Shown here in pieces: positions 47,182-57,290 of a stretch of DNA of 64,000 nt. Position numbers and translations under genes: made by a program. Below the pieces are notes generated by a model, which saw nothing but the letters and a program-made list of their open reading frames with translations, had not been told where the DNA came from and ran no database searches. The DNA lies in contig NZ_CP010892.1 in NCBI RefSeq assembly GCF_000931465.1, positions 1,240,001 through 1,304,000 on the forward strand, in the 5' to 3' direction. The DNA is from Pseudomonas sp. MRSN 12121 (lineage in GTDB: Bacteria; Pseudomonadota; Gammaproteobacteria; Pseudomonadales; Pseudomonadaceae). Position 1 is the stretch's first letter, and each line of letters opens with the position of its first letter.

Positions 47182-47970
47182 TTAGTTGGCGCTGACGGCC
47201 GAACGAGGCGCGACGGGTTGGTTGTCGTTGGAAATGGTGACTTCCACGCGACGGTTCATGGCGCGCCCGGAAACGCTGCCGTTATCGGCAACCGGGTATT
47301 CCTTGCCATAACCCTGGGCGACGATCCGGGACGGGTCGATCCCCATCTTGATCAGGGCGACCTGTACCGAGGTGGCGCGGCGCTCGGACAGCGACTGGTT
47401 GTACGCCGCGGTGCCGGTGCTGTCGGTGTAGCCTTCGACGATCACCTTGCGGTCAGGGTTGTCGCGCAGGAACTGCGCCAGCTTGTTGATGTTCACCAGG
47501 CCGCTGGATTTCAGCTCGGCCTTGTTGGTGGCGAACAGCACGTCACCGAACGTCACCAGGGTGCCGCGGTCGGTCTGCTTGGCGTTGAGGCTCGATTGCA
47601 GTTGCTTGATCTGCGCGTCGCGAGCATCGAGCAGCGCCTTGGCGCGCTGGTCGCCGGCGTCCTTGAGCTGGTTTTCGGCGGTGCGCAGGGCAATGGTCTG
47701 CTTGGCGACTTCAATCCGCTGGTTGGTCAGGTAGGCCAGTTGGTCGACCTTTTTCTCGTCGTCCTTGTTCAGATAGGCCTTGTCGGCCTTGTCCAGCCAT
47801 TCGCTGGCGTCCTTGGTTTCCAGGGCCGCCACCTTGGTGGCTTGCGGATTGGCCTGCAGGGCGGAGAAGTTGGTCCGGGCATTTTCCAGGTTGGCGTTCG
47901 GCGGGGTGGAGCACGCCGCCAGCGCCACGCTCAGGGCCAACAGGGCAGGGATCATCACTTGTTTACGCAT
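47182..47970 (-). CDS. lptF: OmpA-family lipoprotein LptF
   Basis: The 262-residue product has a lipobox LAAC (Cys20), a coiled-coil rich middle (WLDKADKAYLNKDDEKKVDQLAYL onwards) and a C-terminal OmpA peptidoglycan-binding domain (VIVEGYTDSTGTAAYNQSLSERRA, NRRVEVTI). It should tether the outer membrane to peptidoglycan. P. aeruginosa LptF is known as an AlgU-dependent outer-membrane lipoprotein. The DUF4398 lipoprotein gene lies 53 bases upstream and shares the likely promoter. Confidence 0.9.
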   Translation of the reverse strand: MRKQVMIPALLALSVALAACSTPPNANLENARTNFSALQANPQATKVAALETKDASEWLDKADKAYLNKDDEKKVDQLAYLTNQRIEVAKQTIALRTAENQLKDAGDQRAKALLDARDAQIKQLQSSLNAKQTDRGTLVTFGDVLFATNKAELKSSGLVNINKLAQFLRDNPDRKVIVEGYTDSTGTAAYNQSLSERRATSVQVALIKMGIDPSRIVAQGYGKEYPVADNGSVSGRAMNRRVEVTISNDNQPVAPRSAVSAN

Positions 47971-48023
47971 AATGGTTTCGTCCTTTTATCGATTGCGAAT
48001 ACGTGGGAGTCGGCGCCAGCGGC

Positions 48024-48437
48024 TTATTGCACGCTACGCATGCCTTCCCGACGTAGTTCCTGAACGCCTTTCTGAGAGTCCTTCAATGCCTGCTCGGCCT
48101 TGGCGGCCTGGGCCTTGCGCTCGGCCACGCGGGCGTCCCATTCGGCTTGCTCGGCCAGGCGCCGGGCTTCGTCGTAGTTCTTGTCGTGCATGGCAAGCTC
48201 GGCTTGCTTGAGCTTGTCCTGGGCCGCCTTCATTTCCACGGCCGCGAATTCGGTACCGCCGGCGCTGACCGCGCTGTTGACCGCAGATTGCGTCACCGCG
48301 TATTGCTCGCTTGGCGGATTGCCTGCGCAGCCGGCCAGCACCAGGCTGCTACCGAGAGCCAGCGCGGCCAGTTTCAGCCCGCGCAGAGGGGTGGACGAGG
48401 ATTTGGCAGTGCTGATCTTCATGGTCTTCAACTCCAT
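48024..48437 (-). CDS. DUF4398-type lipoprotein
   Basis: The 137-residue product from ATG 48437 (AGGAG 7 bases upstream) has a signal peptide with lipobox LAGC (Cys37). A mature coiled-coil region (MKAAQDKLKQAELAMHDKNYDEARRLAEQ; ERKAQAAKAEQALKDSQ) matches the DUF4398 kind of envelope lipoprotein. It is the first gene of the lptF pair. The frame continues upstream, but the start chosen has the good ribosome site. A role in envelope stress is inferred from its partner and promoter. Confidence 0.82.
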   Translation of the reverse strand: MELKTMKISTAKSSSTPLRGLKLAALALGSSLVLAGCAGNPPSEQYAVTQSAVNSAVSAGGTEFAAVEMKAAQDKLKQAELAMHDKNYDEARRLAEQAEWDARVAERKAQAAKAEQALKDSQKGVQELRREGMRSVQ

Positions 48438-48551
48438 TGGATAACTCCTGAAAAACATCAAAATCCATCCTGGTTCGGGCGCCGTCATGCTGAGTGGCGA
48501 CGCTGCGCAGGGCAGTGAATTGAAACGACCGTTCCAGTGATGGTTACTGGG

Positions 48552-48579
48552 TGTGACCCGAGGCTTTTTTGAATAGTTC
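48552..48579 (-). promoter_or_regulatory. Candidate sigma22 (AlgU) promoter for the lptF operon
   Basis: On the reverse strand GAACTA (48579-48574) is followed after 17 bases by TCACA (48556-48552), a near match to the GAACTT-N16/17-TCTGA/TCCAA class. It lies about 115 bases before the DUF4398 gene. It fits the known AlgU dependence of lptF in P. aeruginosa. Confidence 0.5.
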
Positions 48580-48664
48580 AGAGAAAGATGGCCCATCGCC
48601 CGGATTTTTTCTGACTAGGCGGGCAGGGCTCTAAATCGGGAACTTTTGCCTGGCGCAGCGGTAT

Positions 48665-48687
48665 TCCCGACCCCGAAACGGGGCCGG
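48665..48687. repeat. GC-rich inverted repeat downstream of the PA3688-like gene
   Basis: CCCGACCCCG pairs imperfectly with CGGGGCCGGG across a short AAA loop. There is no T-tract in the reverse direction, so it is a weak terminator candidate at best. Nothing else is seen in the 287-base gap apart from the lptF promoter candidate. Confidence 0.5.
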
Positions 48688-48724
48688 GCACAGTGGTTTT
48701 ACCGCTGGAAAATGCGGCGGCGGA

Positions 48725-49069
48725 TCAGTGTTTCTGCTCGTCGGCCTGGGCCGCCAGATCGTGCAGATAACGCCGCGAAAGGGCGAGGAAACGCGGGGTG
48801 GGGCCGATGTCTTCGTAGAGCGGATCGCCTTCTTCGTCGGTGGCGACCACCTGTTGCCCCTGGACGTAGGGAAAGCTGGTTTCGAGCTCCTCCAGGGCGG
48901 CTCCGATCAATTCGCCGAGCAGTTCCTCGGTGCTGCGCTTGGGGTACATCTCGGCGATCGCCGCCAGGCGCGCGGCGGCTTCGACATCCAGGTGAATCGT
49001 GTAGCCGGTCTTGGTCAGGCGACCCTTGGCGTTCTCTTCCCAGTGTTGCGCAAGCTCACGGATTTTCAT
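48725..49069 (-). CDS. Small conserved protein, sometimes annotated as pilin/pili assembly component
   Basis: The 114-residue product from ATG 49069 (MKIRELAQHWEENAKGRLTKTGYTIHLDVEAAARLAAIAEMYPKR in pieces) is soluble, with an amphipathic helical middle (STEELLGELIGAALEELET). I recall a close match beside ppc in P. aeruginosa, where names such as 'pili tip component' appear without experimental basis that I know of. It is divergent from ppc. Confidence 0.6.
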   Translation of the reverse strand: MKIRELAQHWEENAKGRLTKTGYTIHLDVEAAARLAAIAEMYPKRSTEELLGELIGAALEELETSFPYVQGQQVVATDEEGDPLYEDIGPTPRFLALSRRYLHDLAAQADEQKH

Positions 49070-49309
49070 GGCGACCTCAATGAACACCTGCTTGTGGCAG
49101 GGCGGGTGAGTGACCGGCCTGGGCCGGCGCGAAGCCGTTGTGCGGCTTACCCTTGAGCCTAGCCCCATCGCCGCGGCTGTGAAGGCGCTTCGTCGCGCAT
49201 CGGCAGGTTCCCGGCCTCGGCTGTCGGCACGGCGCGCTTGCTAAGCGTTGCGTGCTGGCGGCACTCTTGGGGTTCGCTAGGAGCCCCGAGTCCGCTGGAG
49301 AACAGGTAG

Positions 49310-51940
49310 ATGACCGATATTGATGCGCGCTTGCGCGAAGATGTTCACCTGCTGGGTGAACTGTTGGGCAACACCATCCGTGAACAGTATGGCGAGGGTT
49401 TCCTCGACAAGATCGAACAGATCCGCAAGGGCGCCAAGGCCGACCGGCGCGGTTCGCTGGACGCCGAGCTCAGCGCCAGCCTCAACCAGCTCAGCGAGGA
49501 TGAACTGCTGCCGGTGGCGCGGGCGTTCAACCAGTTCCTCAACCTGGCCAACATCGCCGAGCAATACCAGCTGATCCACCGCCGCGAAGAGTCGCAGGCG
49601 GCCCCGTTCGAGGCGCGAGTGCTGCCGGAACTGCTGGCGCGCCTGCGGGCCGAAGGCCATGGCGCAGAGGCCCTGGCCCGGCAACTGGGGCGGCTGGAGA
49701 TCGAGTTGGTGCTGACCGCTCACCCCACGGAAGTCGCCCGCCGCACACTGATCCAGAAATACGACGCCATCGCCGCGCAACTGGCCGCCCAGGATCATCG
49801 CGACCTGACTTCGGCCGAGCGTGGGCAGATCCAGGCGCGCTTGCAACGGCTGATCGCCGAAGCCTGGCACACCGAGGAAATCCGCCGCACCCGACCGACC
49901 CCGGTGGACGAAGCCAAGTGGGGGTTCGCGGTGATCGAACACTCGCTGTGGCAGGCCATCCCCAACTACCTGCGCAAGGCCGACCAGGCCTTGCAGGCGG
50001 CCACCGGCATGCGCCTGCCCCTGGAAGCGGCGCCGATCCGCTTCGCCTCGTGGATGGGCGGCGACCGCGACGGCAACCCCAACGTCACCGCGGCCGTGAC
50101 CCGCGAGGTGCTGTTGCTGGCGCGCTGGATGGCGGCCGATTTGTACCTGCGCGACGTCGACCAGCTGGCGGCCGATCTTTCCATGCAGCAAGCCAACGCA
50201 GCGCTGCGGGCCCTGGCCGGCGACAGCGCCGAGCCCTATCGCGCGGTGCTCAAGCAACTGCGCGAGCGCCTGCGGGCCACTCGCAACTGGGCCCAGGCCT
50301 CGTTGAGCGGCGCCGCGCCGGCGCCCGCGCAGGTCCTGCAGAACAACCGCGAACTGCTGGACCCGCTGGAGCTCTGCTATCAGTCCCTGCATGAATGCGG
50401 CATGGGCGTGATCGCCGACGGGCCGCTGCTCGATTGCCTGCGCCGGGCGGTGACCTTCGGCCTGTTCCTGGTGCGCCTGGACGTGCGCCAGGACTCCTCG
50501 CGACATACCGCGGCGATGACCGAAATCACCGACTACCTGGGCCTGGGCCGTTACGGCGACTGGAACGAGGAGGAGCGCATCGCCTTCCTGATGCGCGAAC
50601 TGGGCAGCCGCCGTCCGCTGCTGCCCGGGTACTTCAAACCCTCGGCCGATACCGCCGAGGTGCTGGCGACCTGCCGGGAGATCGCCGCGGCGCCGGCGGC
50701 TTCGCTGGGGTCCTATGTGATTTCCATGGCCGGCGCGGCTTCCGATGTGCTCGCCGTGCAGTTGCTGCTCAAGGAGTCTGGCGTGCTGCGGCCGATGCGC
50801 GTGGTGCCGTTGTTCGAGACCCTGGCCGACCTCGACAACGCCGGCCCGGTGATCGAGCAACTGCTGCTCCTGCCGGGTTATCGCGCGCGCTTGCAGGGCC
50901 CGCAGGAAGTGATGATCGGTTACTCCGATTCGGCCAAGGACGCCGGCACCACCGCAGCCGCCTGGGCGCAGTACCGGGCCCAGGAGCGGCTGGTGGATAT
51001 CTGCCGCGAGCAGCAGGTCGAGCTGCTGTTGTTCCACGGTCGCGGCGGCACCGTGGGGCGCGGCGGTGGTCCGGCCCACGCGGCGATTCTGTCGCAGCCG
51101 CCGGGCTCGGTGGCGGGGCGCTTCCGCACCACCGAACAGGGGGAGATGATTCGTTTCAAATTCGGCCTGCCGGACATCGCCGAACAGAACCTCAACCTCT
51201 ACCTGGCCGCGGTACTGGAAGCCACCCTGTTGCCGCCGCCCTTGCCGCAGCCGGCCTGGCGCGACCTGATGGATGAGCTGGCCGCCGACGGGGTGCAGGC
51301 CTATCGCGCGGTCGTGCGGGAAAACCCCCAGTTCGTCGAGTATTTCCGCCAGTCCACGCCGGAGCAGGAACTGGGTCGCCTGCCGCTGGGCAGCCGGCCG
51401 GCCAAGCGCCGTGCCGGTGGCATCGAAAGCCTGCGGGCCATCCCGTGGATTTTCGGCTGGACCCAGACGCGCCTGATGTTGCCGGCCTGGCTGGGCTGGG
51501 AGACCGCCTTGAGCAAGGCCCTGGAGCGCGGGGAGGGCGAGTTGCTGGGGCAGATGCGCGAGCAGTGGCCATTTTTCCGCACCCGCATCGACATGCTGGA
51601 GATGGTGCTGGCCAAGGCCGACGCGGACATCGCCCGCTCCTACGACGAGCGCCTGGTCGAACCGGCGCTGCTGCCATTGGGTGCGCACTTACGCGACTTA
51701 TTGTCGCAGGCGTGTTCGGTGGTGCTGGGGCTGACCGGGCAGTCGCAGTTGCTGGCACATAGCCCAGACACCCTGGAGTTCATCCGCCTGCGCAACACCT
51801 ACCTGGATCCGCTGCATCTATTGCAGGCCGAACTGCTGGCCCGTTCGCGACGCCAGGACGGCACGCAGGACAGCCCGGTGGAACAGGCGCTGCTGGTGTC
51901 TGTGGCGGGCATCGCCGCCGGCCTGCGTAACACCGGCTGA
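49310..51940 (+). CDS. ppc: Phosphoenolpyruvate carboxylase
   Basis: PEP carboxylase makes oxaloacetate from PEP and bicarbonate to refill the TCA cycle. The 876-residue product has the two family signatures: [16 protein letters not shown] with its catalytic His, and [21 protein letters not shown] with the catalytic GRGG loop. The N-terminus ([20 protein letters not shown]) and C-terminus ([11 protein letters not shown]) are complete. It is a single gene, and the 289-base gap before adk shows nothing I can name. Confidence 0.97.
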   Translation: MTDIDARLREDVHLLGELLGNTIREQYGEGFLDKIEQIRKGAKADRRGSLDAELSASLNQLSEDELLPVARAFNQFLNLANIAEQYQLIHRREESQAAPFEARVLPELLARLRAEGHGAEALARQLGRLEIELVLTAHPTEVARRTLIQKYDAIAAQLAAQDHRDLTSAERGQIQARLQRLIAEAWHTEEIRRTRPTPVDEAKWGFAVIEHSLWQAIPNYLRKADQALQAATGMRLPLEAAPIRFASWMGGDRDGNPNVTAAVTREVLLLARWMAADLYLRDVDQLAADLSMQQANAALRALAGDSAEPYRAVLKQLRERLRATRNWAQASLSGAAPAPAQVLQNNRELLDPLELCYQSLHECGMGVIADGPLLDCLRRAVTFGLFLVRLDVRQDSSRHTAAMTEITDYLGLGRYGDWNEEERIAFLMRELGSRRPLLPGYFKPSADTAEVLATCREIAAAPAASLGSYVISMAGAASDVLAVQLLLKESGVLRPMRVVPLFETLADLDNAGPVIEQLLLLPGYRARLQGPQEVMIGYSDSAKDAGTTAAAWAQYRAQERLVDICREQQVELLLFHGRGGTVGRGGGPAHAAILSQPPGSVAGRFRTTEQGEMIRFKFGLPDIAEQNLNLYLAAVLEATLLPPPLPQPAWRDLMDELAADGVQAYRAVVRENPQFVEYFRQSTPEQELGRLPLGSRPAKRRAGGIESLRAIPWIFGWTQTRLMLPAWLGWETALSKALERGEGELLGQMREQWPFFRTRIDMLEMVLAKADADIARSYDERLVEPALLPLGAHLRDLLSQACSVVLGLTGQSQLLAHSPDTLEFIRLRNTYLDPLHLLQAELLARSRRQDGTQDSPVEQALLVSVAGIAAGLRNTG

Positions 51941-52130
51941 ACTATTTGCCGGTGTTTTCAGTGGCTTGGCCGGGTATCGCGGCGGTCGCTCCGAGCGGGG
52001 TGGCCGTCGCGGCGAGGCGACACTTTGTTATGGGGTTGCGACGGGCAATACCCCCTCGCCAGGGCATAAAGAAGGCGGGTTGCTCCGACTTTCGGCTGCT
52101 TGTGTGCGCTGTGTCGGCTGTGTATCTTGA

Positions 52131-52877
<747 letters not shown>

Positions 52878-52900
52878 GAAGTCGCATCGGCTTCATCTTC

Positions 52901-52927
52901 AACGGCCCGCTTGCGGGCCGTTGCTGT
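52901..52927 (+). terminator. Hairpin after adk
   Basis: The arms AACGGCCCGC (52901-52910) and GCGGGCCGTT (52913-52922) are perfect with a two-base loop. The T-tract is weak (GCTGTTTA), so termination may be partial before tsaB. Confidence 0.6.
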
Positions 52928-52973
52928 TTATAATGCGTCACTTTTTCAACCCTCTCTGCCTATGGAAACATCG

Positions 52974-53648
52974 ATGAGCACCTTGCTGGCCCTGGACACC
53001 GCGACTGAAGCCTGCTCCGTCGCCTTGCTGCACGACGGCAAGGTGACGAGCCATTACGAGGTGATCCCACGCCTGCACGCGCAGAAGTTGCTGCCGATGA
53101 TCCAGCAGCTGCTGGCCGACGCCGGCACCAGCCTGCAGGCCGTCGACGCCATTGCCTTCGGCCGCGGGCCAGGGGCCTTTACCGGCGTGCGGATCGCCAT
53201 CGGCGTGGTGCAGGGCCTGGCCTTCGCCCTGGAGCGGCCGGTGCTGCCGGTGTCGAACCTGGCGGTGCTGGCGCAACGGGCGTTGCGCGAACACGGCGCG
53301 ACCCAGGTGGCGGCCGCCATCGATGCGCGAATGGATGAGGTGTATTGGGGCTGCTACCGCGAAGTGGCCGGCGAGATGCGCCTGGTAGGCGCCGAAGCGG
53401 TGCTGCCACCGCAAGCCGCCGCGTTGCCAACGGATGCCAGCGGCGACTGGTTCGGCGCGGGCACCGGTTGGGGTTATGCCGAGCGCATCGGCGTCAAGCC
53501 CGGCGCCCAGGATGCGGGCATGCTGCCTCACGCCGAAGACTTGCTGACCCTGGCGCGGTTTGCCTGGGAACGCGGCGAAGCGATTCCAGCCGATGAGGCG
53601 CAACCGGTGTATCTGCGGGACAAGGTCGCTACCCCCAAGGCGCGCTGA
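52974..53648 (+). CDS. tsaB: tRNA threonylcarbamoyladenosine biosynthesis protein TsaB
   Basis: TsaB is the scaffold partner of TsaD and TsaE in making t6A37 of tRNA. The 224-residue product (MSTLLALDTATEACSVALL) has the ASKHA-type N-terminal domain and the FGRGPGAFTGVRIAIGVVQGLA segment characteristic of YeaZ/TsaB. ATG 52974 is chosen because ATG 52962 lacks a ribosome site. Its order after adk agrees with P. aeruginosa. Confidence 0.95.
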   Translation: MSTLLALDTATEACSVALLHDGKVTSHYEVIPRLHAQKLLPMIQQLLADAGTSLQAVDAIAFGRGPGAFTGVRIAIGVVQGLAFALERPVLPVSNLAVLAQRALREHGATQVAAAIDARMDEVYWGCYREVAGEMRLVGAEAVLPPQAAALPTDASGDWFGAGTGWGYAERIGVKPGAQDAGMLPHAEDLLTLARFAWERGEAIPADEAQPVYLRDKVATPKAR

Positions 53649-53833
53649 GCACCGGCAACAGGGCGCGGTGCCAGCATGAAAGCCGCGTTTGGCCTGCCAA
53701 TCGTCAGGTTTTCCAAGGAGTTTCCCGCCGTTTTTAAACCTTTTGTGTTTTCTGTGTTCTAGTTATCACTCGGGCATTTGCTTAGTCGGTCGTGTGCCGC
53801 TAAATTGCCATCATTGATACCGGGCATGTATTT

Positions 53834-54130
53834 ATGCGCATAGACGGCATTTCCTCTCAGTCCTACCCCATCAAGCGCAAGCCTCGCAAAGGCAATGTGC
53901 AGCTGGACGATACCCTCGAGGATATTGAAGCCGTCGAAGTCCAGGCCGAAGCCCCGGCGCAGGCCCGTACCTCTGCCGGTCGCACCGGCAATCTTCCCGC
54001 CCGTCCACAGGACATGATCTTCCAGCGCGCCATGAAGCGCAGCGTGGCCAATGCCCTGGCCAGCTACCTGACCACCGCCGGTTTCGTCGATTGGGATATG
54101 GAAGTGGTGGGTCTCGACCTGCACATCTGA
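53834..54130 (+). CDS. Small conserved pseudomonad protein (unknown)
   Basis: The 98-residue soluble product (MRIDGISSQSYPIKRKPRKG) has a basic N-terminal part, a Pro/Ala-rich middle and a helical tail (AMKRSVANALASYLTTAGF). I recognise no function. Its stop codon overlaps the start of the DUF72 gene (TGATG), which suggests translational coupling. The ribosome site is poor. Confidence 0.62.
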   Translation: MRIDGISSQSYPIKRKPRKGNVQLDDTLEDIEAVEVQAEAPAQARTSAGRTGNLPARPQDMIFQRAMKRSVANALASYLTTAGFVDWDMEVVGLDLHI

Positions 54131-54990
54131 TGTCGTTGCCTTATTACCTCGGTTGCCCTTCCTGGAGCGAAAACGCCTGGCGCGAGTACCTGTACCCGGA
54201 AAGCGCGCGCCCGACGGATTTTCTCGGCCTGTATTGCCAGGTCTTCAATGCGGTGGAAGGCAACACCACCTTCTACGCCCGCCCCGCGCCCGCCACGGTG
54301 GAGCGCTGGGCGCAAACCATGCCCGAACATTTTCGCTTCACGGCCAAGTTTCCCGGCGATATCAGCCACGGCGGCGACCTGCGCGAGCAACTGGACGCTG
54401 CCGAGAGTTTCCTGCAGTTGCTCAGCCCCCTGGGCGAGCGGGTGTCGCCGCTGTGGTTGCAACTGCCCGCGACTTTCACCCCGCAGCGCCTGGCGGAGCT
54501 GGCGGGCTTTATCGATGCTCTGGAGCGGCCGTTGGCGGTGGAAGTCCGGCATCGGGACTTCTTCGCCAAGGGCGAAGCCGAGCGGATGCTCAATCGCCTG
54601 TTGCTCGATCGCGGGGTAGAGCGCATCTGTCTCGACCCCCGGGCCTTGTTCAGTTGTACCTCGACCGAGCCTTCGGTGCTGCATGCGCAATCGAAGAAGC
54701 CCAAAGTGCCGCCACGCCCGGCCGCGTTCACCCAGTTCCCTCAGGTGCGCTTCATCGGCCATCCGCAGCTTGAGGCCAACGATCCGTTCCTGGTGCCCTG
54801 GCTCGACAAGGTGGCCGGCTGGATCGAGGAGGGGCGCACCCCCTATGTCTTCCTGCACACCGCCGACAACCGCCTGGCCGCTGAGCTGGCGCGACGTTTT
54901 CATGCGCGCCTGATGCAGCGCCTGCCTGGATTGCCGCCCCTGCCTGAGCTATACAGAGAGCCCGCCGCGGAGCAGCTTGGCTTGCTCTGA
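54130..54990 (+). CDS. DUF72 family protein (YecE-like)
   Basis: The 286-residue product from ATG 54130 begins MSLPYYLGCPSWSENAWREYLYP, the usual DUF72 opening, and has VFNAVEGNTTFYARP, FRFTAKFPGDISH and PLAVEVRHRDFF, all family signatures of this TIM-barrel-like fold. The biochemical role is unknown. It overlaps the small gene before it; the next gene starts 32 bases after its end. Confidence 0.88.
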   Translation: MSLPYYLGCPSWSENAWREYLYPESARPTDFLGLYCQVFNAVEGNTTFYARPAPATVERWAQTMPEHFRFTAKFPGDISHGGDLREQLDAAESFLQLLSPLGERVSPLWLQLPATFTPQRLAELAGFIDALERPLAVEVRHRDFFAKGEAERMLNRLLLDRGVERICLDPRALFSCTSTEPSVLHAQSKKPKVPPRPAAFTQFPQVRFIGHPQLEANDPFLVPWLDKVAGWIEEGRTPYVFLHTADNRLAAELARRFHARLMQRLPGLPPLPELYREPAAEQLGLL

Positions 54991-55021
54991 GGTGGAATTC
55001 CCTTCCTGCCAGGAGCGCACC

Positions 55022-55849
55022 ATGGATACGCAAACCCTTCGTGCCCAAACCTTCAAGGCCTTGCACGAGCGCGACCGGGCGTTCGTGATTCCCAACCCGT
55101 GGGACGCCGGTTCCGCCAAGATGCTGGCCGGCCTGGGCTTCGAGGCCCTGGCGACCACCAGCGCCGGGCTGGCGTTTTCCCTGGGACGCCCCGACGCCGA
55201 GGGCGCCCTGTCGCTGGACGATACGCTGGGCAACGTGCGCGCGATTGTCGGTGCCAGCAACCTGCCGGTGGCGGTGGACCTGGAAAACGGTTTTTCCGAC
55301 AGTCCCGCCGGTTGCGCCGATACCTTGCGACAGGCGGCCGCCAGCGGTGCGGTGGGCGGCTCGATCGAAGACGCCACGGGCCGGGCCGACGATCCGATCT
55401 ATGCCTTCAATCTGGCGGTGGAACGCATCGAAGCCGCGGTCGCAGCGGTGCGACAGTTGCCTTTCCCCTTTGTGCTGACGGCGCGGGCGGAGAACCTGCT
55501 GCACGGTCGGCAGGACCTGCCGGACACCATCCGCCGCCTGCAGGCCTACGCCGAGGCCGGCGCCGATGTGCTCTATGCGCCCGGGCTGCGTTCGGCCGAG
55601 GACATTGCCGCGGTGGTCCGGGCGGTGGCGCCCAAGCCGGTCAACGTGCTGATGTCCGGCGGCCTGAAATTGACGCTGGCGCAACTGAGCGACTTGGGCG
55701 TGAAGCGGATCAGCGTCGGTTCGGCGCTGGCCCGGGCGGCGTATGGCGCCTTCTGCCGGGCGGCCGAGGAGATTCGCGACCACGGCAGCTTCGACTTCGC
55801 CGACCAGGCTTTGCCGTTCGCCCGGATCAATCAGATGTTCAAGGGTTGA
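55022..55849 (+). CDS. Isocitrate lyase / PEP mutase family protein
   Basis: The 275-residue product from ATG 55022 (AGGAG upstream) is a PEP mutase/isocitrate lyase superfamily barrel: FVIPNPWDAGSAKMLAGLGFEALATTS, VAVDLENGFSD, GGSIEDATGR and VLTARAENLLHG. The set fits the oxaloacetate-hydrolase or carboxy-PEP mutase-like subgroup found widely; it lacks the KKCGH loop of isocitrate lyase. The substrate cannot be fixed. It reads on towards the extensin-like gene 16 bases later. Confidence 0.85.
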   Translation: MDTQTLRAQTFKALHERDRAFVIPNPWDAGSAKMLAGLGFEALATTSAGLAFSLGRPDAEGALSLDDTLGNVRAIVGASNLPVAVDLENGFSDSPAGCADTLRQAAASGAVGGSIEDATGRADDPIYAFNLAVERIEAAVAAVRQLPFPFVLTARAENLLHGRQDLPDTIRRLQAYAEAGADVLYAPGLRSAEDIAAVVRAVAPKPVNVLMSGGLKLTLAQLSDLGVKRISVGSALARAAYGAFCRAAEEIRDHGSFDFADQALPFARINQMFKG

Positions 55850-55865
55850 GCAGGCGGGAGTCACT

Positions 55866-56564
55866 GTGCGCAGGGGAAAGATCGGCTTGCTGCTTCTGCT
55901 GTTGATCGCGGCTGGCCTGTTGGCGGTCTGGCGCGGTTGGCTGCCGCTTCCCGCTGCCTGGAACCCCTGGGCGCCGCTGCAAGTAAGGGACAAGCCCAAT
56001 CTGTTGACCCGCTTCAAGCTGATGCGCCTGCGCGATGACCGGGCCTTGTGCGACCAGGTGCTGAGCGACTCCGGCTTGCGGGTGATCCGGCAGCAGGACA
56101 GCCGTCCGGATGCCGACTGCCCGCTGCACAATGTGTTGCGGGTGCAGGGTGGCGAGGTGGCCTTGAGCAGCAGTTTTCTCGCCAGTTGCCCGCTGGCCGT
56201 GGCCTTTGCCCTGTATCAGCGTCACGGCCTGCAACCTGCGGCCCGCGCGGTTTACGGGCAGGAGATAAGCCGCGTCGAGCACCTGGGCAGTTTCGCCTGT
56301 CGTAATATGTACGGTCGCGAGACCGGTGCGCGCAGCCAGCATGCAACCGCCGACGCCCTGGATATTTCGGGGTTTCGCCTGGCCGACGGTCGCCGTATCA
56401 GCGTGCTCGAGGATTGGCCGGGGGAGGGGGCGAATGCGCGTTTCCTGCGTCTGGCCCGGGAGGGCGCGTGCGATGCGTTCAACGTGGTGCTGGGGCCGGA
56501 CTACAACGCTGCCCATCGCAACCATTTTCATCTGGATGTGGGGCCCTGGTGGATCTGCCGTTGA
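55866..56564 (+). CDS. Extensin-like C-terminal domain protein
   Basis: The 232-residue product is read from GTG 55866 with GGGAG upstream. It has one N-terminal membrane anchor (IGLLLLLLIAAGLLAVW) and a periplasmic extensin_2-type domain with paired Cys (LCDQVL, DCPLH, SCPLA, ACRN) and the C-terminal AHRNHFHLDVGPW. The fold is related to DD-carboxypeptidase-like zinc peptidases, so a cell-wall role is possible; the metal ligands are H and D residues in HATADALDI and HFHLD. It is convergent with the next gene. Confidence 0.8.
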   Translation: MRRGKIGLLLLLLIAAGLLAVWRGWLPLPAAWNPWAPLQVRDKPNLLTRFKLMRLRDDRALCDQVLSDSGLRVIRQQDSRPDADCPLHNVLRVQGGEVALSSSFLASCPLAVAFALYQRHGLQPAARAVYGQEISRVEHLGSFACRNMYGRETGARSQHATADALDISGFRLADGRRISVLEDWPGEGANARFLRLAREGACDAFNVVLGPDYNAAHRNHFHLDVGPWWICR

Positions 56565-56575
56565 GTGCCTGAGGA

Positions 56576-57196
56576 TCAGGCGGCGATGCGCAGGTTCTGC
56601 AGGATCAGCGGACGGGCCCAGCCGGTATCGAAGTCGAACTGTTTCTGTTGCTCGATGAGTTCTTCCGGCGGGAAAGGCGGGAAGGGTTTGTCCAGCAGCT
56701 CGGTCTCGAACTCGGCGATCGGCAGGTGCAGCGGCCTTGGTTGGGGCGCCGGGCCCGGTTCGGGCATGGGCTGGCCGGCATTCAGGACGAGCGGGCGGAC
56801 CCAGCCGCTTTCGAAGGCTTGCTGGCGCTGCTGGGCGACGATTTCTTCCGGCGGGAAGGGCGGGAAAGGTTTGTCCAGCAGCTCGGTCTCGAACTCGGCG
56901 ATTGGCAGGAACAGCGGTTCCGGTGGGCGGATCTCGGTGTCCTGGACGTCGCAATGGCGCTGGGTAACGATTTGCGCCAGCAGGTCGCTGCCTCCCTGGG
57001 GTTCGAGCGGGCCTTGCAGATCCACCGCAGGCATCGGCGCCGGGGCATTCGTGCCATCGCCGATTTGCTCGGCCAGCGCCTGGGCAAAAAAATCCTGCCA
57101 CAGATGGCTGACGCCGCTCAGTGCCTGGGAATTTTTTAGGCCGTAATCGCCGTGGGGCGATATGACGCCGATGGATAGGCTTCGAATGTCTGACAT
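56576..57196 (-). CDS. Protein with tandem 61-residue duplication (unknown)
   Basis: The 206-residue product from ATG 57196 (TTG 57226 is an alternative) has two almost identical C-terminal units containing [20 protein letters not shown], then EE(I/L), a Q-rich stretch and a G-W-(V/A)-R-P-L motif. The copies are 61 residues apart, and the DNA is also well conserved (copies near 56604-56735 and 56787-56915). No signal peptide or enzyme motif is seen. I do not recognise the family. Confidence 0.7.
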   Translation of the reverse strand: MSDIRSLSIGVISPHGDYGLKNSQALSGVSHLWQDFFAQALAEQIGDGTNAPAPMPAVDLQGPLEPQGGSDLLAQIVTQRHCDVQDTEIRPPEPLFLPIAEFETELLDKPFPPFPPEEIVAQQRQQAFESGWVRPLVLNAGQPMPEPGPAPQPRPLHLPIAEFETELLDKPFPPFPPEELIEQQKQFDFDTGWARPLILQNLRIAA

Positions 57197-57290
57197 TTCT
57201 CTCGGGTCGACGCTCAGCTCTGGCAAAATGCCGGATAGTTTGGTTATCGGCAGTTTTTGCCGATCATTAATTTTTCGAGTGTGTTTTCAG

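Noticed and set aside
49277..51688. An 803-codon reverse open frame opposite ppc
   Set aside because: It is a shadow of ppc, whose forward frame contains both catalytic signatures over its full length.
56604..56915. The duplicated unit in the 56.6-57.2 kb gene as an assembly artefact
   Set aside because: The copies differ at several bases and residues and keep the reading frame, so a true duplication is more likely, though long reads would settle it.
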